From NCBI GenBank assembly GCA_942491105.1, contig CALNZX010000002.1, positions 310,001-374,000 on the forward strand: a DNA stretch of 64,000 nt, in the 5' to 3' direction. A program made the position numbers and the translations under genes. The notes below the pieces were generated by a model, which saw only the letters and a program-made list of their open reading frames with translations, was not told the DNA's origin and made no database searches. The DNA comes from JBBEAM01 sp942491105 (GTDB lineage: Bacteria; Pseudomonadota; Alphaproteobacteria; Kiloniellales; DSM-21159). This document shows, piece after piece, positions 61,929-64,000 of this stretch (the first letter of the stretch is position 1; each line of letters opens with the position of its first letter).

Positions 61929-62620
61929 TCGGGGCCTCGGGTCATGGAGAGGAAGCGGCGCTCCAGCCGCTCGTCGTCGCGGAACTGGCCGGTGAAATGC
62001 CAGGTCACGGTATCGACGTCGCGCATCTTGGTTCCGCGCGTGGTCATGCACTGATGCTCGGCTTCGATCAGCACGGCAACGCCGCGCGGCTGCAGGGCCT
62101 TTTCGATGGTCTCGGCGATCTGCACGGTCATGGTTTCCTGGGACTGCAGGCGGCGGGCGAAAATCTCGACGACCCGCGCCAGCTTGGAGATGCCGACGAC
62201 CCGGCGGTCCGGCAGATAGGCGACATGCGCCTTGCCGACGATCGGGACCATGTGGTGCTCGCAGTGGGACAGCACCTCGATATCGCGCATCAGCACCATG
62301 TCCCGGTATCCCTCGATATCCTCGAAGGTGCGCTCCAGCGCTTCTTCCGGGTCTTCCTGGTAGCCGGCGAAGAATTCCTGATAGGCGCGCACGACGCGCG
62401 ACGGGGTATCCAGCAGACCGACCCGGTCCGGATCGTCGCCGGCCCAATGAATCAGGGTGCGGACCGCGCCCTCGGCCTGGGCCTGGGTCGGGTTGGGAAT
62501 GCCGCGGCGGGCCTCCTCGTCGGGATCGACCGTCGCGATGACGGATTTCGGCGTCAAAGTGTCCATACCTGCACTGCCAACCTCATTGTCGCCCGCAGCT
62601 GCTGCGGTTCTTCTGCTCAT
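61925..62620 (-). CDS. folE: GTP cyclohydrolase I
   Basis: 231-residue enzyme making dihydroneopterin triphosphate for folate and queuosine. The Zn site VLSHCEHHMVPIVGKAHVAYLP, GISKLARVVEIFARRLQSQE and the C-terminal HQCMTTRGT are all intact. Two starts are possible: 62620 (used) and an ATG 18 codons in. The divergent gene is the Fe-S scaffold-like protein, across about 150 bp. Confidence 0.96.
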   Translation of the reverse strand: MSRRTAAAAGDNEVGSAGMDTLTPKSVIATVDPDEEARRGIPNPTQAQAEGAVRTLIHWAGDDPDRVGLLDTPSRVVRAYQEFFAGYQEDPEEALERTFEDIEGYRDMVLMRDIEVLSHCEHHMVPIVGKAHVAYLPDRRVVGISKLARVVEIFARRLQSQETMTVQIAETIEKALQPRGVAVLIEAEHQCMTTRGTKMRDVDTVTWHFTGQFRDDERLERRFLSMTRGPE

Positions 62621-62768
62621 ATCGCCCGGTATATGGGAGATTTGCCCTTAATCGCCAAGGCACAAGATGACATATATCATGACAGCGAAGGCGATCAACA
62701 GGCGGTGACTGTTGGTCCGGCGGCGACCTGCCGCGTCTTTCGCGGAGGTATAGCGCGGGAGCCGGTTT

Positions 62769-63212
62769 TTGGATAGCGATCTGCAGGAACTCTACAACGA
62801 CAAGCTGCTGGCCTTGGCGGGCGAGGATCCCCTGGCCGGCCGGCTGGACGCGCCGCAAGCCTCGGTCAAGCTCACCTCGCCGCTCTGCGGCAGCCGCATC
62901 ACCGTGGATCTCAGCCTTTCCGGCGGCAGGGTCGCGGATTACGGGCAGGTGGTGCGGGCCTGCACCCTGGGCCGAGCCTCGGCCACGGTGATGGCCAGGC
63001 ACGTGCTCGGCCGGACTCCGCAGGAGCTGCGCGCCGCCCGCGCGGCGATGCAGGGCTTGCTGAAACACGGCGCCACGCCGCCCGCGGATGCCTGGCCGGA
63101 GATAGGTCTGTTTCTGCCAGCCAAGGATTTCAAAAGCCGCCATGGCTCGGTGATGCTGGCCTTCGACGCCGTGGTCATGGCGCTCGATCAAATCGAAGAC
63201 AGCGCGTCCTAA
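62769..63212 (+). CDS. Fe-S cluster scaffold-like protein (IscU/SufU family), third Cys replaced
   Basis: 147-residue protein of the IscU/NifU-N fold. Cys40 (TSPLCGSRITV) and Cys65 (VRACTLGRASATVM) are present, but the conserved Asp after the first Cys is Ser and the third scaffold Cys is His125 (FKSRHGSVMLAFDAVV). A degenerate scaffold or a carrier is possible. TTG start at 62769 with GGGAGCC a few bases before it; no nearby ATG fits. Convergent by 4 bp with the small membrane peptide gene. Confidence 0.8.
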   Translation: MDSDLQELYNDKLLALAGEDPLAGRLDAPQASVKLTSPLCGSRITVDLSLSGGRVADYGQVVRACTLGRASATVMARHVLGRTPQELRAARAAMQGLLKHGATPPADAWPEIGLFLPAKDFKSRHGSVMLAFDAVVMALDQIEDSAS

Positions 63213-63319
63213 AACACCGAGATGCCCGCCGCGACGAGCAGCAGCAGAGCGCCGAGCGGCAGGCCAACCAGGGTGACCGTCGTGTAAAGCGCGATGCGGC
63301 GCGCCGAAAGGCCGGTCAT
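63209..63319 (-). CDS. 36-residue single-pass membrane peptide
   Basis: MTGLSARRIALYTTVTLVGL then PLGALLLLVAAGISVF: a short basic start and one hydrophobic helix covering almost all the rest. A strong AAGGGGGAG ribosome site lies 6 bp before the ATG. It overlaps the scaffold-like gene end by 4 bp. Function unknown; it resembles small inner-membrane peptides that accompany larger enzymes. Confidence 0.65.
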   Translation of the reverse strand: MTGLSARRIALYTTVTLVGLPLGALLLLVAAGISVF

Positions 63320-63555
63320 CTACGTCTCCCCCTTGAGAGTTCACAGCGGCAGCAAAACACGGGCAGCAAAACACGGCGGTGTTAACAAGACTTTGACGCC
63401 ATCCCCCGAATCTTCCGGGTTCCCCCGAAAGTCCCCTTCGGCCTTGCCCGAAAGTCGGCGGGGCCGATCCGTGCTTTCTCTTGCCACCATGATTGGTTAG
63501 CCTTCGGCCGAAGCCTTAGCGGGTGGCGTGAAGCTTCACGGCGGGGAGATAATCC

Positions 63556-64000
63556 ATGACCTCTGGCAACGATTCCAAGAAGCGCCAGCTGATCGAGAAG
63601 ACCGCCGCGGCGGTCAAGAAGAAGGTCGGCGGCAAGGCCGGCGCGGCGGCCGCGCGCTTCGCCCAGCAGTTCCTGGAGAACGTGCCGCCGGACGACCTTC
63701 TGGGCGAAGAGCCCGCGGATGTCGCCGGCTGGGTTCTGTCGATGTGGGACTTCGCGCAGCAGCGCGACCCTGGCAAACCGAAACTGCGGATCTACAATCC
63801 GAACAAAAAGGCCCACGGCTGGGGGTCGGCGCACTCCATCGTCGAGGCGATCAACGACGACATGCCCTTCCTGGTCGATTCGATCGTTTCCGAGCTCAAC
63901 CGCTGCGGCGCCGAAGCGCACCTGATCGTGCATCCCGTGATGGATATCGAGCGTACCGCCGGCGGCAAGTTCAAATCCCTCGGTGAGCCGGACGAGCAGC
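63556..64000 (+). CDS. gdhB: NAD-specific glutamate dehydrogenase (large, bacterial type), 5' part only
   Basis: First 148 residues of a protein that by family is about 1600 residues (GDH180-type). The N-terminal MTSGNDSKKRQLIEKTAAAV and the segment HSIVEAINDDMPFLVDSIVSELN with the LVDS motif are characteristic of this group. It oxidises glutamate to 2-oxoglutarate, feeding carbon to the TCA cycle and ammonia to the pools sensed by glnK. A GCGGGGAG ribosome site lies about 8 bp upstream. It runs off the window. Confidence 0.93.
   Translation, partial: MTSGNDSKKRQLIEKTAAAVKKKVGGKAGAAAARFAQQFLENVPPDDLLGEEPADVAGWVLSMWDFAQQRDPGKPKLRIYNPNKKAHGWGSAHSIVEAINDDMPFLVDSIVSELNRCGAEAHLIVHPVMDIERTAGGKFKSLGEPDEQ

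Overview
The window is high-GC, densely packed chromosomal DNA of an alphaproteobacterium, most plausibly a marine or halophilic Rhodospirillales/Kiloniellales-type organism. The indications are LptE/LolA and porins (a Gram-negative envelope), a glnK-amtB operon behind a sigma-54 promoter, isocitrate lyase divergent from an ScfR-type regulator, a DUF3576 lipoprotein, a large NAD-glutamate dehydrogenase, a DddP-like M24 protein and a single tRNA-Gly. The lineage is inferred from gene content. No insertion sequence, prophage or CRISPR array was seen.

Layout. 1-4.7 kb: core envelope and translation genes (holA, lptE, leuS, DUF3576), all minus. 4.8-14.2 kb: a surface-modification island made of a TPR-methyltransferase, a 2OG-Fe(II) oxygenase, then two near-twin porins bracketing four tandem sulfotransferase paralogues, then a PKHD-type hydroxylase. 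The first sulfotransferase has lost every recognisable PAPS-binding and catalytic residue. 14.3-21.7 kb: housekeeping and signalling genes (YggS, L,D-transpeptidase, hydrolase, response regulator, MFS, MBL hydrolase, methyltransferase, class III adenylate cyclase). 21.7-26.4 kb: a peptide-type ABC importer without a binding protein.

26.4-35.2 kb is the most unusual region. A tight run of four glycosyltransferases and a histidine phosphatase stands divergent from a 910-residue ABC-like protein whose nucleotide-binding domain is degenerate and carries an insert of about 300 residues repeating the Q-loop-like motif. A cyclic-nucleotide-binding protein follows immediately. I regard this as a candidate undescribed envelope-glycoconjugate system, possibly under cAMP control.

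35-49 kb: xth, a glutamine amidotransferase, a sterol-desaturase-family protein, lolA-ftsK, glnK-amtB, a Coq6-like hydroxylase, a DddP-like protein, a run of small conserved proteins (DUF971, Trm112, LON-domain, YbbN) and proX. 49-56.8 kb: tRNA-Gly, a MOT1-type transporter, an Asp/Asn hydroxylase, a carbamoylputrescine amidase, MarC, CapA, and a tetR-yciI-tag operon behind a 24-bp palindrome. 57-64 kb: the aceA operon with its divergent regulator, folE-hisI followed by a frameshifted DUF3095 gene, an Fe-S scaffold-like protein, a 36-residue membrane peptide, and the start of a giant glutamate dehydrogenase.

All functions are read from sequence motifs and family memory. No database search was run, and statements of identity are hand comparisons.
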